Part shown: positions 22,749 through 32,700 of the stretch, piece by piece
How the letters are laid out: each line of letters starts with the position of its first letter
How positions within the stretch are numbered: the first letter of the stretch is position 1
Origin: Symbiodinium natans
Taxonomy: Eukaryota; Sar; Dinophyceae; Suessiales; Symbiodiniaceae
Assembly (NCBI GenBank): GCA_905221605.1
Contig: CAJNDS010000368.1
Location: forward strand, 1-64,000
DNA length: 64,000 bases
Direction of reading: 5' to 3'
Position numbers and translations under genes: made by a program
Notes under the pieces: model-generated
What the model was told of the DNA's origin: nothing
The model's database searches: none
Seen by the model: the letters and a program-made list of their open reading frames with translations, nothing else

Positions 22749-24890
22749 ATGAGAGCCCTAGATGTCCCGTCGGAAAGTGACTCCGATGAGGCGATTGCGC
22801 CGGCCCTACCTGCGCAGGCTACACAAGACGGGGTCAGTGAGCATGTCATAGTTGAACAAGCCACTTTGCCCGTCATCAGACTGCCTTGGGAGTCGGGAGT
22901 TTTTCAAGAGATTTTCGCCAGGCCGTCGATCATAAGCGATGACCTGCCCACCCCCACCATGTATGGTCAAGCTGAACTTCAACTAAGGGAGCTCTCGGCG
23001 CAACAGTCGGTGAAGCGCCAGTGCCGAGTAGTCACACCTGACAAGGCCATTTTCTTGCAGGCAGTCAGGCGCAAACCTGACAGAGACTTCGACGAGAAGT
23101 GTGAATACGTGTGGGGCCGAGCTGTCAAACTCTGGCTGACGCTCATGCTAGCGTCACCCTCGGCTGGTAAGTTTGTCCAGAGTGTGTGCAGCATGGAAGA
23201 GGAGGAAGCTCTCTCATCTATCAGAGATGTCTTTGGTGTTCAGTCACCCCATACTGCATTGAAACGAGCCACATCTCTCATCAGATTCATGAAGTGGCTG
23301 AGACCAGGAGTAGACAGTCACGAACCGCTCATGCCCCCGGAGCCGATCCTTTACGCTTTCCTGAAGGAGCTGACCTGCAGGTCAACAGGGAAGCTGGCAG
23401 CTCTCGGGACGGTCCAAGCTTTGCGCCTAGCCCAGCATGTTCTAAGATGTCACAACTTGGAGGCGGTTTTGTCACCACGAGTGGTGGGTGCAGCAGATCG
23501 TTCTGCAGGTGAGCACTTGCCTCAAAACCAGGCCCGTGATTTGACAGTTAGCGAAGTGCGACAGGTGGAAGAGGCCATACGTGCACAGGATGCCGACCCG
23601 ATCGACAGGTTTGCTGCAGGGGTCATGTGCTTCCAACTGTTCGCACGGAACCGCTGGAGCGATGTAGCGTGCATTGACAGCCTCTCCTTTGATGTCACAG
23701 AAGTCGCTGGACGACCTGTCGGCTACGTAGAAGCCAGGGCACGCCATGTCAAGCAGAGCAGCCAAGCGAAGAAAAAGAAGGCGCTGTTCATGCCATTGGT
23801 GGCACCTATTCAGGGAGTCAGCCCCGACTTCTATTGGGCGCTTGAGTGGCGTCATGCTGCTCAGTTAGCAGGCATCGATCTGACAAAGCGACCGCTTGGG
23901 GCACTGCTCCCGGCACCGGGACCAGAGGGATCCTTCCTCAAACGACACATAGACACAGCTGAGGCGTCGGATTGGCTGCATGGACTGCTCTTGAGGAGCG
24001 ATCCCACCCGACAGCGCACCACGTCGCACTGTCTCAAGCACACGGTGCTGGGTTGGCTTAGTAGGTTTGGGATCCACGGTGAGACGCAGACTTTGCTAGC
24101 GCACCATAGCACAGGGCCCATGAGTGACCTAGCTTACTCTCGGGATGCGCTGAGTGGACCAATTCGCCAATTAGAACAGATGCTCCAACAGATACGTGAA
24201 GGTTCATTTCTTCCTGACGCTACCAGGAGTGGCTATTTTGTTAGGGAGAATGTTAGCGAGGCAGCTCCGTCCTGGAGCATGGTCAGTGAGCCACCAACCG
24301 TGGCCCGTCCGATGCCAGCAACGTGGGAAGGCCCTGACCGCATGGAGCAGGCCAGTGTCGAGGGGGAGGAGCAGCATGGAGCAAGTCCAACAGGGACTTC
24401 CCTGTTTGGCACCAACTTCGGGAAGCGATGGCTTCTCATGGAAGGGACAAAGTGCAGCTTCGAACCGAAAAGAGTGGAGCCCACAACGGAAGGTGACATC
24501 CGGGACCACAGCCCAGAGGCGGCTGTAGAGGTGGATGTGGCAAACAGGACAACGCAGCAGCCTGGAATTACAGAATCTGGCGAAGCACCAGAAGACGAGA
24601 GAGATACGGTTTGCTCGGGGGCCGGCCTCGTGGCAACTGACGTCTTATCCCCCGTCTCCAGCTCTGACTCAGACACTGCGAGCTCCACGTCCATGGAAGA
24701 GGAGACGTGCGACCAGGCCCTTCCCGACGGCTTTGAGGCACTGCGAAATGTCAAATCGACAGTCGTGCACCTGCACAGGCCAGGTGCGGTGTCTCTGAAG
24801 TGTGGTCCAGTTGTGACAGAGAACTTTTCTCGAGTATCCCATACTCTTGAAGGTTCAGTTTTGTGTAAACGATGTTTTGCACAGGCATGA
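22749..24890 (+). CDS. Tyrosine recombinase (DIRS-like integrase)
   Basis: About 713 aa from the ATG at 22749, preferred because the peptide from the upstream ATG (22674) is unlike the acidic start MRALDVPSESDSDEA. Numbering residues from 22674, the tyrosine-recombinase residues are visible. The first Arg lies in LFARNRWSDV (R325 or R327). The HxxR box appears as HCLK (H452, K455), with Lys in place of Arg. LLAHHS gives His 477/478, and AYSRD gives the likely nucleophile Y488, about ten residues on, as usual for the fold. A Lys-rich loop (KQSSQAKKKK) fits the beta-2/3 lysine. The N-terminal part (to about 290) resembles a core-binding domain. The C-terminal ~220 residues are acidic and Ser/Thr-rich, ending in a possible zinc knuckle (LKCG...LCKRCF). 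It would catalyse integration of circular cDNA without a target duplication. Confidence 0.72.
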   Translation: MRALDVPSESDSDEAIAPALPAQATQDGVSEHVIVEQATLPVIRLPWESGVFQEIFARPSIISDDLPTPTMYGQAELQLRELSAQQSVKRQCRVVTPDKAIFLQAVRRKPDRDFDEKCEYVWGRAVKLWLTLMLASPSAGKFVQSVCSMEEEEALSSIRDVFGVQSPHTALKRATSLIRFMKWLRPGVDSHEPLMPPEPILYAFLKELTCRSTGKLAALGTVQALRLAQHVLRCHNLEAVLSPRVVGAADRSAGEHLPQNQARDLTVSEVRQVEEAIRAQDADPIDRFAAGVMCFQLFARNRWSDVACIDSLSFDVTEVAGRPVGYVEARARHVKQSSQAKKKKALFMPLVAPIQGVSPDFYWALEWRHAAQLAGIDLTKRPLGALLPAPGPEGSFLKRHIDTAEASDWLHGLLLRSDPTRQRTTSHCLKHTVLGWLSRFGIHGETQTLLAHHSTGPMSDLAYSRDALSGPIRQLEQMLQQIREGSFLPDATRSGYFVRENVSEAAPSWSMVSEPPTVARPMPATWEGPDRMEQASVEGEEQHGASPTGTSLFGTNFGKRWLLMEGTKCSFEPKRVEPTTEGDIRDHSPEAAVEVDVANRTTQQPGITESGEAPEDERDTVCSGAGLVATDVLSPVSSSDSDTASSTSMEEETCDQALPDGFEALRNVKSTVVHLHRPGAVSLKCGPVVTENFSRVSHTLEGSVLCKRCFAQA

Positions 24891-25001
24891 TCGGTAAAAC
24901 AAAGAGTGACAGAAGGATGTGCATCAGTGTCTGAGAAGCCTCAGCATCGCCTCTCCGAGCTCTCGCCCGGGCCCGAGGTCAGAAATAGTGTCTGTCGAGC
25001 A

Positions 25002-26351
25002 ATGGCTAGCGCAGCAGACTCGGAGGCTTTCTTCAAGGAACATGCGGCCAGAGTAGGTATGGCTGAGGACGTGATAAACAAGCTAGTCGCACAAGGGATC
25101 AAGACGGTCAGCCAGGCAGCTTATGCAGCGTCTCCGCCGGGACAACCGTTGACAGATGCATCGGTTGAAGCCCTCTTGACAAAGATAGGTGCTGCCAACC
25201 CGACTCTGGCGTTGGTGACCCAGGCGAAGCGGCTCCTCTTCGAATCGCAGACCATGGCTTTGTCTCACTTGAAGTCGGTTGTAGAACAGAAACCGGAATC
25301 GATCGCCCGGCATATGCCTGGGGCTGAGCGCCATCAAAGGATGATGTGTCAGGCGACCAGACTGGCGGGCATTGAGATCAAGAACGACCTAGAGCCGGCT
25401 CACTCCGTGTACGATGTCATAGCAACGATGGTTGAGCACAGCTCCATCAAGTACCTGCACCCATCGAAGATTCCGACTCGTCAGCAGGAACTGTCCCAAA
25501 CGAAAGGGACCAAGGAGCTGGCGCTTGATACTTCAGGAGCCAGCCTCACCATTACGGAGAAAGCTTCCTCGGCGCAAGCAAAGCTGGGCACGGAAATGGC
25601 AACCTACCGCGCCATGCAGAGGCGTGGCTTGGCCTTCGATTTGGTGGGTATCCTCAGCTACAAGGTCCACGAGAAGTGGTTGCAGAAAGCATTTAGCCGG
25701 CTGCAAGACCCGGCGATACCAGGTTACGCCCCAGTCTCCCTTGCGCAGGTCCTTAGGGCAGACAAGGCTCTCTGGCTGGTACTCGCCCAGGCGAGCATCA
25801 AACTCGAACGGGCAGCACCAAACGCGGACTTGGCGACTCCTCGATGCCTGGACGATGCCTTCACAAAGGCCATGGAGGCAGCGGAAGTTAGCTTTCCGCT
25901 CCTGCCTTTGCCAGCGAATGCGGAGGCGACCTTTCCTGGAAAAGGCAAAGGCAAGGGTTTCGGTGGTTGGAAGCGACAGCTTCCATGGGACGGCAAGGCC
26001 GGTCAGCCGCAGAAACTTGCCAGATCCGAGTTCTGGGGAAAAGGAAGGAAAGGAAAAGAGAAGGGTGGCAAGAATCATGGCGGGGGCAAGGACCCGTGGG
26101 GTTCAAAGGAGGGTCGTCGTTGGAACCAGTGGAGGCGGGAAGGCAAAGGGTCGCAGACGCCTATGCCTTTCAAGCTGAGATGTGGTGTGGCCGTTACACC
26201 CCAAGGCGAGCCTATCTGCTTCGGCGCCAACCTCGGCGAATGCCAGGACGCTCCGTTGGGAGGCAAATGTGCTGAGGGCTGGCACGTGTGCTGCCGACCC
26301 AATTGCTTCGGCAAGCACGCATTCATTGACCACCCAGGCAAGAAGGCCTGA
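25002..26351 (+). CDS. Gag-like protein with Cys/His tail
   Basis: About 449 aa from the ATG at 25002 (MASAADSEAFF). The frame is open upstream to 24906, but the helical, protein-like sequence starts here. The first ~330 residues are mostly helical without a named domain. Residues near 305-390 are rich in Gly/Lys/Trp (GKGKGKGFGGWKR, KGRKGKEKGGKNHGGGK), a typical RNA-binding tail. The end has CFGANLGECQ, GKCAEGWHVCC and PNCFGKHAFIDHP, a CCCH/CCHC-like zinc-binding pattern. It starts 111 bp after the recombinase stop and is followed within 61 bp by the methyltransferase-like ORF, all plus strand. I infer the nucleocapsid protein of the DIRS-like element. It is intact, unlike the RT. Confidence 0.65.
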   Translation: MASAADSEAFFKEHAARVGMAEDVINKLVAQGIKTVSQAAYAASPPGQPLTDASVEALLTKIGAANPTLALVTQAKRLLFESQTMALSHLKSVVEQKPESIARHMPGAERHQRMMCQATRLAGIEIKNDLEPAHSVYDVIATMVEHSSIKYLHPSKIPTRQQELSQTKGTKELALDTSGASLTITEKASSAQAKLGTEMATYRAMQRRGLAFDLVGILSYKVHEKWLQKAFSRLQDPAIPGYAPVSLAQVLRADKALWLVLAQASIKLERAAPNADLATPRCLDDAFTKAMEAAEVSFPLLPLPANAEATFPGKGKGKGFGGWKRQLPWDGKAGQPQKLARSEFWGKGRKGKEKGGKNHGGGKDPWGSKEGRRWNQWRREGKGSQTPMPFKLRCGVAVTPQGEPICFGANLGECQDAPLGGKCAEGWHVCCRPNCFGKHAFIDHPGKKA

Positions 26352-26411
26352 GGGGCGTCGGAGAGCGATGGCAGCTTCCCGACCAAGGCACAGCAGTGGA
26401 GTGAGAGAGCC

Positions 26412-27416
26412 TTGCCGGTTGTCAGCGCCTCAGACAAAGCTGCGGATTTTGATTCAGACAAACCTGCGATTTTCGACTCAATGTGTCACACTTCGGCCAA
26501 CTCAAGTGCTGGAGAGGCACCCGACTGGAGCTTACATGAGGGTGTCACGAACAGTTTTTCTCCCAAGCAATCTTCAGCTCCCATTGAGGAGAGCTCTGTA
26601 GTTCAAATCAACGATTCTGCGGTGGATAGTTTGGCAACGCCAGACAACTTGTCCGCTGATCAGCAATCAGCCAGCGATGCGACACACTTGCAGTGTGGGG
26701 GCCTGTCGTCGGGCGCGAAGCACATGCAGGAGTTTTGGTGCCTGGAGCTGTTCGCGGGCTCAGCTGGGATTACCGCCGCTATGGTGGCAGCTGGTCTTAC
26801 AAAGAGCTTCGGTGTAGAATCCTCTCTGCGGCACGACCGCAAGGCGAAAGTACTTCGACTTGACATGCTCAAACCGCAATGCCAGAGCATGATCCTTAGG
26901 TGGATAAGATCACCAGGCTTGGCCCTGGTGTGGATGACACCCAGCTCCAGGGCAAGGGAGCTGCCAGGGCCCCAGAATTCAGCGCCGCTTAGGGATGCTC
27001 GGCACCCGGAAGGTGTGCCGTCTCTGAAGGAGGACGAGCTGCGTAGGGTTCAAGCAGCAAACCAGCTTTTCGGCTTCAGTGCGACAGTATGGCAATTGTG
27101 CTGCAGCCTGGGCATTATGTGTGTTATACAAAACCCGTACCGCAGTTGGATGTGGTTCGGCCAGGAAATGGTTGGCGTCTTGAGCATGGGATGCACCAAG
27201 GTGCTTGAAAGCCATGCATGCATGTTCGGCGCTGGACATAGAAGGCGCATGGCATTGGCAGTGAACACTGGAGCGTTTGATGCGCTTGCCCGTGAATGTG
27301 ACGGAGCACACGATCACGAGCAATGGAAGGACGGAGCCCTGCTCAAACAAGGTTGTTGCCAGCGCCCCAGCAGACTGTCCAGTCAAGGAGCAGTCTGCCC
27401 TCAATGGCTTCATTGA
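26412..27416 (+). CDS. C5-DNA-methyltransferase-like domain protein of the retroelement
   Basis: 334 aa. The first ~100 residues are Ser/Asp-rich and probably disordered. LELFAGSAGITAAM (about 111-124) is an S-adenosylmethionine-binding motif I of the cytosine-5 type, followed by an acidic beta-2 position (FGVESS). Where catalytic motif IV (Pro-Cys) is expected, the sequence reads VWMTPSSRARELPG, so the active-site Cys is not seen. From memory, related dinoflagellate sequences carry a longer PPCGT.SRARE loop here; a deletion is the simplest reading. VIQNPYRSWMWF resembles the downstream ENP-type box. The C-terminal ~40 residues look off-frame, and the RT ORF overlaps in another frame from 27323. 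Methyltransferase domains are known partners of DIRS-type RT-RNase H, usually of the N6-adenine type. Confidence 0.55.
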   Translation: MPVVSASDKAADFDSDKPAIFDSMCHTSANSSAGEAPDWSLHEGVTNSFSPKQSSAPIEESSVVQINDSAVDSLATPDNLSADQQSASDATHLQCGGLSSGAKHMQEFWCLELFAGSAGITAAMVAAGLTKSFGVESSLRHDRKAKVLRLDMLKPQCQSMILRWIRSPGLALVWMTPSSRARELPGPQNSAPLRDARHPEGVPSLKEDELRRVQAANQLFGFSATVWQLCCSLGIMCVIQNPYRSWMWFGQEMVGVLSMGCTKVLESHACMFGAGHRRRMALAVNTGAFDALARECDGAHDHEQWKDGALLKQGCCQRPSRLSSQGAVCPQWLH

Positions 27417-28472
27417 CTGCAGGCAACCGGACCAAACGAGCAGCAGCCCAAAGGCTTGTGCCTGAATTCAAGGCCCAGTTCAAATCCAGGACAGCGAACT
27501 TGCTGACCAGCAAGGGATGGCATCCAGCGACAGCTCTCTGCCGACGGCCGCAATGGCTGCCCGCATCTCAGGAAGTTTTGATCAGTCCCCTGTCGGAGGA
27601 CCACGAGGTCTACGTATCTGTTCCCTGGACATGTCAGGAGTTTTGTGCACAGGCGCGCAAGGTGGGTCACCCGAGTCATCTTGACTTGGGGCTCTCTGAT
27701 CCTCTCAAGCGTACCATCGAACAGGTGGCAGCGGAGTCCCCCAGTTGCGTCATGCAGATTAGGGTACAACAGTGCAAGAGGTGGGCGCAGCGGGCTCAGG
27801 CATTGGAGGCCCAGGAAAGGATTGCCAAACAGGCCCTGCCTAAGCATATCCGGGACTCACTCCGCAGCAAACGCATTCTTCTCCTTCAGGAGATGTTGAG
27901 TGCGTCAGCATATCCTGATAAAGCTATCGGAGAGGATTTCCTAAAAGGTTTCCCCTTGACAGGGAGCCTCCCTCTACCAGAAGGCTGGGAACCGGACGTT
28001 CGTCCAGCACTCATGACAGATGCGGATCTGAGTGCACTCCACTGCGACAACAATGACAAGATCATACAAGAAGTCGTCCAGAACTGCAGATTTGTTCAGG
28101 AACTATGGGATAAGTCCATTCAGGAAAGGGACAAGGGATGGTCGCAAGGCCCTTACCGCCTGGCCGACCTACCTGAAGATGCGCTGATCAGCAAGAGGTT
28201 TGGAATCCAACAAGGCCACAAACTCAGGCCGATCGACGACCTGAGCCAGAGCCTTATCAACATGGCTTTTGAATCGCACGGGAAAGTTCATGTTCATGAT
28301 GCAGACGTCATCACAGCAGCACTGCTGATGTTTCGCCGACTGCACAAGGGCAAGGTTTTTGGCAAAACGTTGGATCTCAAGGCGGCCTACCGCCAACTAC
28401 CTCTGGAGGAGCAAGCGCTTGACAAAGCCTTCATCGCAGTCAAGTGCCCTGAAACAGGCGAGGTAGTGTTTA

Positions 28473-28481
28473 TTTTTTTTT
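28473..28481 (+). other. T9 homopolymer at the RT frame change
   Basis: The frame preceding it (GEVVFI) and the frame following it (LLCLPFGATAAV) differ by -1. One extra T, or a -1 slip on the U-run, would join them. Confidence 0.6.
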
Positions 28482-29464
28482 CAGGCTTCTGTGCCTGCCT
28501 TTCGGTGCCACGGCAGCTGTACACTCCTTCATCAGAGTTTCCCTCGCCCTGTGCCACATAGGGAACGTCCTTTTTCGACTGCCTATGACCGCCTACTATG
28601 ATGATTTCACTCTTTTCAGCAGCGAGGAGCTTCGTAACTCCACCTCGGCCACCGTCGACATCATGTTTTCCCTGTTTTTCGATTTTGACCGAGACGGTGA
28701 TAAGGCGCAGGACCTGCGCACGACTTTCCGAGCATTGGGGGTGCAATTTTCGTGCCTGGAGGACGAGGATCGGACTGTTCTTGTGTCAAACACAGAAGAA
28801 AGGCTTGAAGATGCAGTGGAAAAGCTTCAGGAGATCATCGAATCGGGTTCACTCACCCCCAAATTGTGGGCGAAGATGCGCGGTCGTTTGGGTTTCATGA
28901 GCGGACAGATTGCCGGCAGACTTCCACGAGCACTGTTGCGGGCAGTGACCGTGGCCGTCTCAGCTGCAGGGACCAACTGCGGGGAAGTAGCCACGGCCCT
29001 ACAGAGAGTGTTGGAGTTCTTGAAAGGTGCGCAACCAAGGCGGCTCAGACCGGCGCTACGAGACGTCATCTTTGTTTACACTGATGCGTCGCAAGAGGGA
29101 GTAGAGTAGACAATCTTGACATGGGGCTTGGTGCAGTGGTCCAGGACCACGAGGGAACCATCTTGGGGTGGTTTGGTCTTTTGCTCCCCCGTGACGTTGC
29201 TGAGGATGTCTTGCGTGAAGGGAAGAAGTGCATCAATGAGTTAGAGAGTCTAACTGTAGCATTGACTGTTCGTCTCTGCGCGGCCATACTGCTACAGCGG
29301 CACGTGGTATTCTATCTCGATAACGAGGCAGCCAGAGTGACATTGCTTCGGATGCAAAGTGAGAATGCCATGCTTGACGCAGTGGCCAAAATCTCAGCTG
29401 TCCACGAGTCCGAACTGTCCTGCATTCCATGGTATGCACGTGTGCCGTCGCGCAGCAACATAGC

Positions 29465-29478
29465 TGATGCGCCGAGTC
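29465..29478 (+). repeat. LINE target-site copy 1 (tgatgcgccgagtc)
   Basis: 14-bp sequence coding the ADAPS part of NIADAPSR in RNase H. It recurs exactly at 35447-35460 and 38066-38079, the edges of the two LINE copies. Confidence 0.85.
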
Positions 29479-29706
29479 TCACACACTCGGCCCTCATTGC
29501 TGATGTCCGAATCATCAAGCACTTCCACTTGCCCAAGGCCAAAATGCAGCAGGAACTACAATACTCGAGACATGACCTTGACTACGCGTATCGCCAGAAG
29601 GATCACCGAATCACACAATTAAAGAGTAAAGTGGAGTTGGAGATAAATCACAGCTTGCACCACGGCCTCCCACTGACTGCAGATCACATCAATCACACAT
29701 TACTGC

Positions 29707-32700
29707 GTGAGGTCTCTGAACTCTTCCCAACAGCTACATCAGCACACACCAATCGAGGCCAAACCAAAAGCACAGTGCAAGGCCATCTTTGCTGCGTGGA
29801 AAGAGCTGTTGACCCACCCTGACGAAGTAGGAGGCTCGACCATCACACTGCCTGCCCGCGTCTACCACATGTGGCAGAGACGTAGGGATCTTCAGCGATG
29901 CAAGCCATTCACCCTGTCAGGAGTGCTTCGCACATGGCAATGGGTGCTCCTCTTCAACAAGGCAGGACGGCAGAGCAAGCAATATCATCTCCAGCATCAA
30001 CGGGCCATAGCACTGGGGCACTTACAGCAAGCTGAAAGGGCCGCTCAGACGCATAACACGAAGCGTCTCTATGGTGCAGTCAAGCGACTCCTGCCCTGGA
30101 AGCCCAAGCCCAGGATCATGCTTAAGCACCCGGATGGATCGCCCATGTCTCTGCACCAGGAACACCAAGCACTTGTCCAACGCTGCAAACAACTCTTCGC
30201 ACCCCCGGCGGCATCTCCCAATCGACCAGGCCAGACGCTTAGCATGCCATTGACTGCCTGTGAATGGACGACACAGCTCAAATGTACTCCTATAGGCAAG
30301 GCCGTGCCTGCGGACTCCGCTCCGGCCACAGCGTGGAAGGCCTGCGCGACGATTGTGGCGCCAGCCATGGCCTGCATAGCCAAAGGACTTCAGCCGGTAA
30401 CCTCAGCACTACCTGATGCATGGAAGAACCCTCAGTTGTGTTTCCTTCCCAAACCACATAAGCCTCCATCCACCGCAGCTGCTCTCAGACCTATAGGCCT
30501 ACTCAGACCGGATGGCAAGGCGTTTGCAGGCCACATCAAAAATCAGCTACTGATGCAGGCCTGCTCCAGCCTTACTCACACTCCACAGTATGCATACCTT
30601 CCGGCACGGGACACGACGGATGCGCTGGCAAGGGTCAACGCATGCATACATGACATCAAGGACGGTCTCAAGGCCTTGGGTGGGAATAGGTTCCTGACGA
30701 GACAGCGCAAAGAAACTGGACAGGTCAAAGGCGAATCAGGAGGGTGCCTCCTGTCGGTCGACCTCAGCCAAGCTTTTGATCGTGTCAACCGTGCAAAACT
30801 AGATAGAGCGTTGGCACTCCACCAGGTTGATGCTGACCTTAGATCTACCGTCACCGCCATCCACGAGCAGGCTGCTTACCAGGTCAGGGATAAATTTCAC
30901 CGGACAGATATCTGCACGACGCAAGGAATTCGCCAGGGATGTCGACTAGCACCAGCCCTATGGGCAGTGCTGTCGTCTCAGTTACTCTGGGATCTTACTC
31001 CCGCTGGTCAAACGCCGTTGCAGCTTCCATTCACGTTGTTCGCCGATGACCATTTAGGCCATTGGCTCCTCAAAACGGTGGATGATGCCAAGCGAATGGA
31101 GGAGACGATAGTGGCACTTTTTCACATGTTGGAAACATACGGGCTCAAGGTTAATCCGGATAAATCCAGTTTGGTCATTCGGGTCCAGGGAGCGCAACTT
31201 GAAAAATTTGTCAAAAGCCGCACGGTTATAGTTCGCAACCAGGCGCATTGGAAACTACAAGATGGAGAACACACACATCTCATACCGATGTGTGAATCCA
31301 TCACTTACCTTGGCACCAAGCTCACACTGAAAGAGGGCACCGGCCATACACTTGACTTTAGGCTTGCTGAAGCTGAGGCGAAAGACTACAGAGTACGGGT
31401 TTGGCAGGCTTGCGTGGTAAACAGTGCGCTTTATGGTCTACTAACTACTCCTTTCTCTGGCCAAATGATAACTAAGCTGAGGGCGTGGTTTCACCGCCAA
31501 CTCAGAGCGGTCACAGGTATGCCAGCTCACCTCACAAAGGTGAGTAATCAGACGCTGAGAGAAACCTACAACCTGAAGGATCCTGTACATATGCTGACGG
31601 AGCGCATTGCGCGCAAACTTGAAGCTATGCAACAAGGACGAGGCGATCCTGCCACGTGCGAAACTAAGACCTTTGAGTATTGGCAAATGCTACACAAACA
31701 ACTTGCTAGCCATGCTGTGGAACCACGCAATGTGACGCTGGTGGAACTCTCCAGCTCTAGCCATGCTGTGGAACCACGCAATGTGACGCTGGTGGAACTC
31801 TCCAGCTCTAGCCAACATGCCTGCTCCATATGTGGCCTATACTACCCGACCCAAAAAGCCCTTAGGCAACACCAGGCGCTCAGACACGGACAGATTCAAG
31901 CCAACAAACTCAGTATCGACTACAAACCCGAACAACATTCTGTTGCGGGCATGCCACAATGCAAACACTGTCTTCTGAAGCTGTATGACTGGGGTGCATT
32001 AAAAGGGCACATCATGCAAAACGTGTGCGGTTGGCACACCAAACAGCTCAGCGACTCGAACAACAATAGCCAGCAGGATACGAAGACTGTTAAAGAAACA
32101 GTGCCTGTTCCACACAAGGTCGACACCCCACATACCCCGGTTGAACCTAAAGAGCGGCAACACGAACCACGGAACACCACGACTGAGGAGAGCACGCTCC
32201 TGCAAAACGAAGCGACACTGGCATTGCTTCAAAGTCATGAGGGAATATGCACCCAAGCAGCACTACACAAAACCTACCTCAAACAGCACTGCGGTTTCTG
32301 TGGCCGCTGGATTGCTGATGCCGGCATGATTAAAACGCATATCCAGAGAGTGCATACGAATCTTGCACGGCATATCACCTCAGACATACACACTTCATGC
32401 CAGGCCTTCAAGCACCTCTTCAAAAGGGACCATACATGTGAGTGGTGTGACAGAATGGTGCACGGCTCAGATCGGCATTGCTCTCAATGCCCAGTTCTTT
32501 TTCAGCTGATACTTGCAAGGACCAGCAGACAGGCGGCCTCCGCTTCACCTGAGACCCAGCTCCCTACAGTATGGCCTGTACCACACCCAGGGATGGACGT
32601 TGCGATTTACCTCAAATCACCTACTCAAGATGAGATGCAACTGCACATACAGCACATGTCCACGCTTGCCAAGACACGATGTCTCCTATGCGGTGAACAG

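Larger units (their letters stand above)
27323..29478 (+). pseudogene. Reverse transcriptase-RNase H, broken by frameshift, stop and LINE insertions
   Basis: Read in three frames. The first frame (to about 28480) has a helical N-terminus, then KLRPIDDLSQSLIN and KTLDLKAAYRQLPL (first catalytic Asp). At a run of nine T (28473-28481) the reading must move back one base. The next frame gives LPFGATAAVHSFIR and the catalytic box YYDDFTLFS (28594), then the thumb, and RNase H begins with VYTDAS (near 29080). A stop near 29107 and a further frame change within ~26 bases precede GLGAVVQD. Then follow NELESL, FYLDNEAA and RSNIADAPS, completing the D-E-D-D set of RNase H. The LINE target lies in the ADAPS codons. 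The remaining C-terminus is at 38080-38191. The family is RT-RNase H of DIRS-like elements. This copy is dead unless the T-run is a programmed site and the stop a sequence error. Confidence 0.75.

Noticed and set aside
29707-29740. ATG at 29707 as the genuine LINE start codon
   Set aside because: LINE-like sequence continues upstream in another frame from 29479. The element is 5'-truncated, so this ATG is internal.
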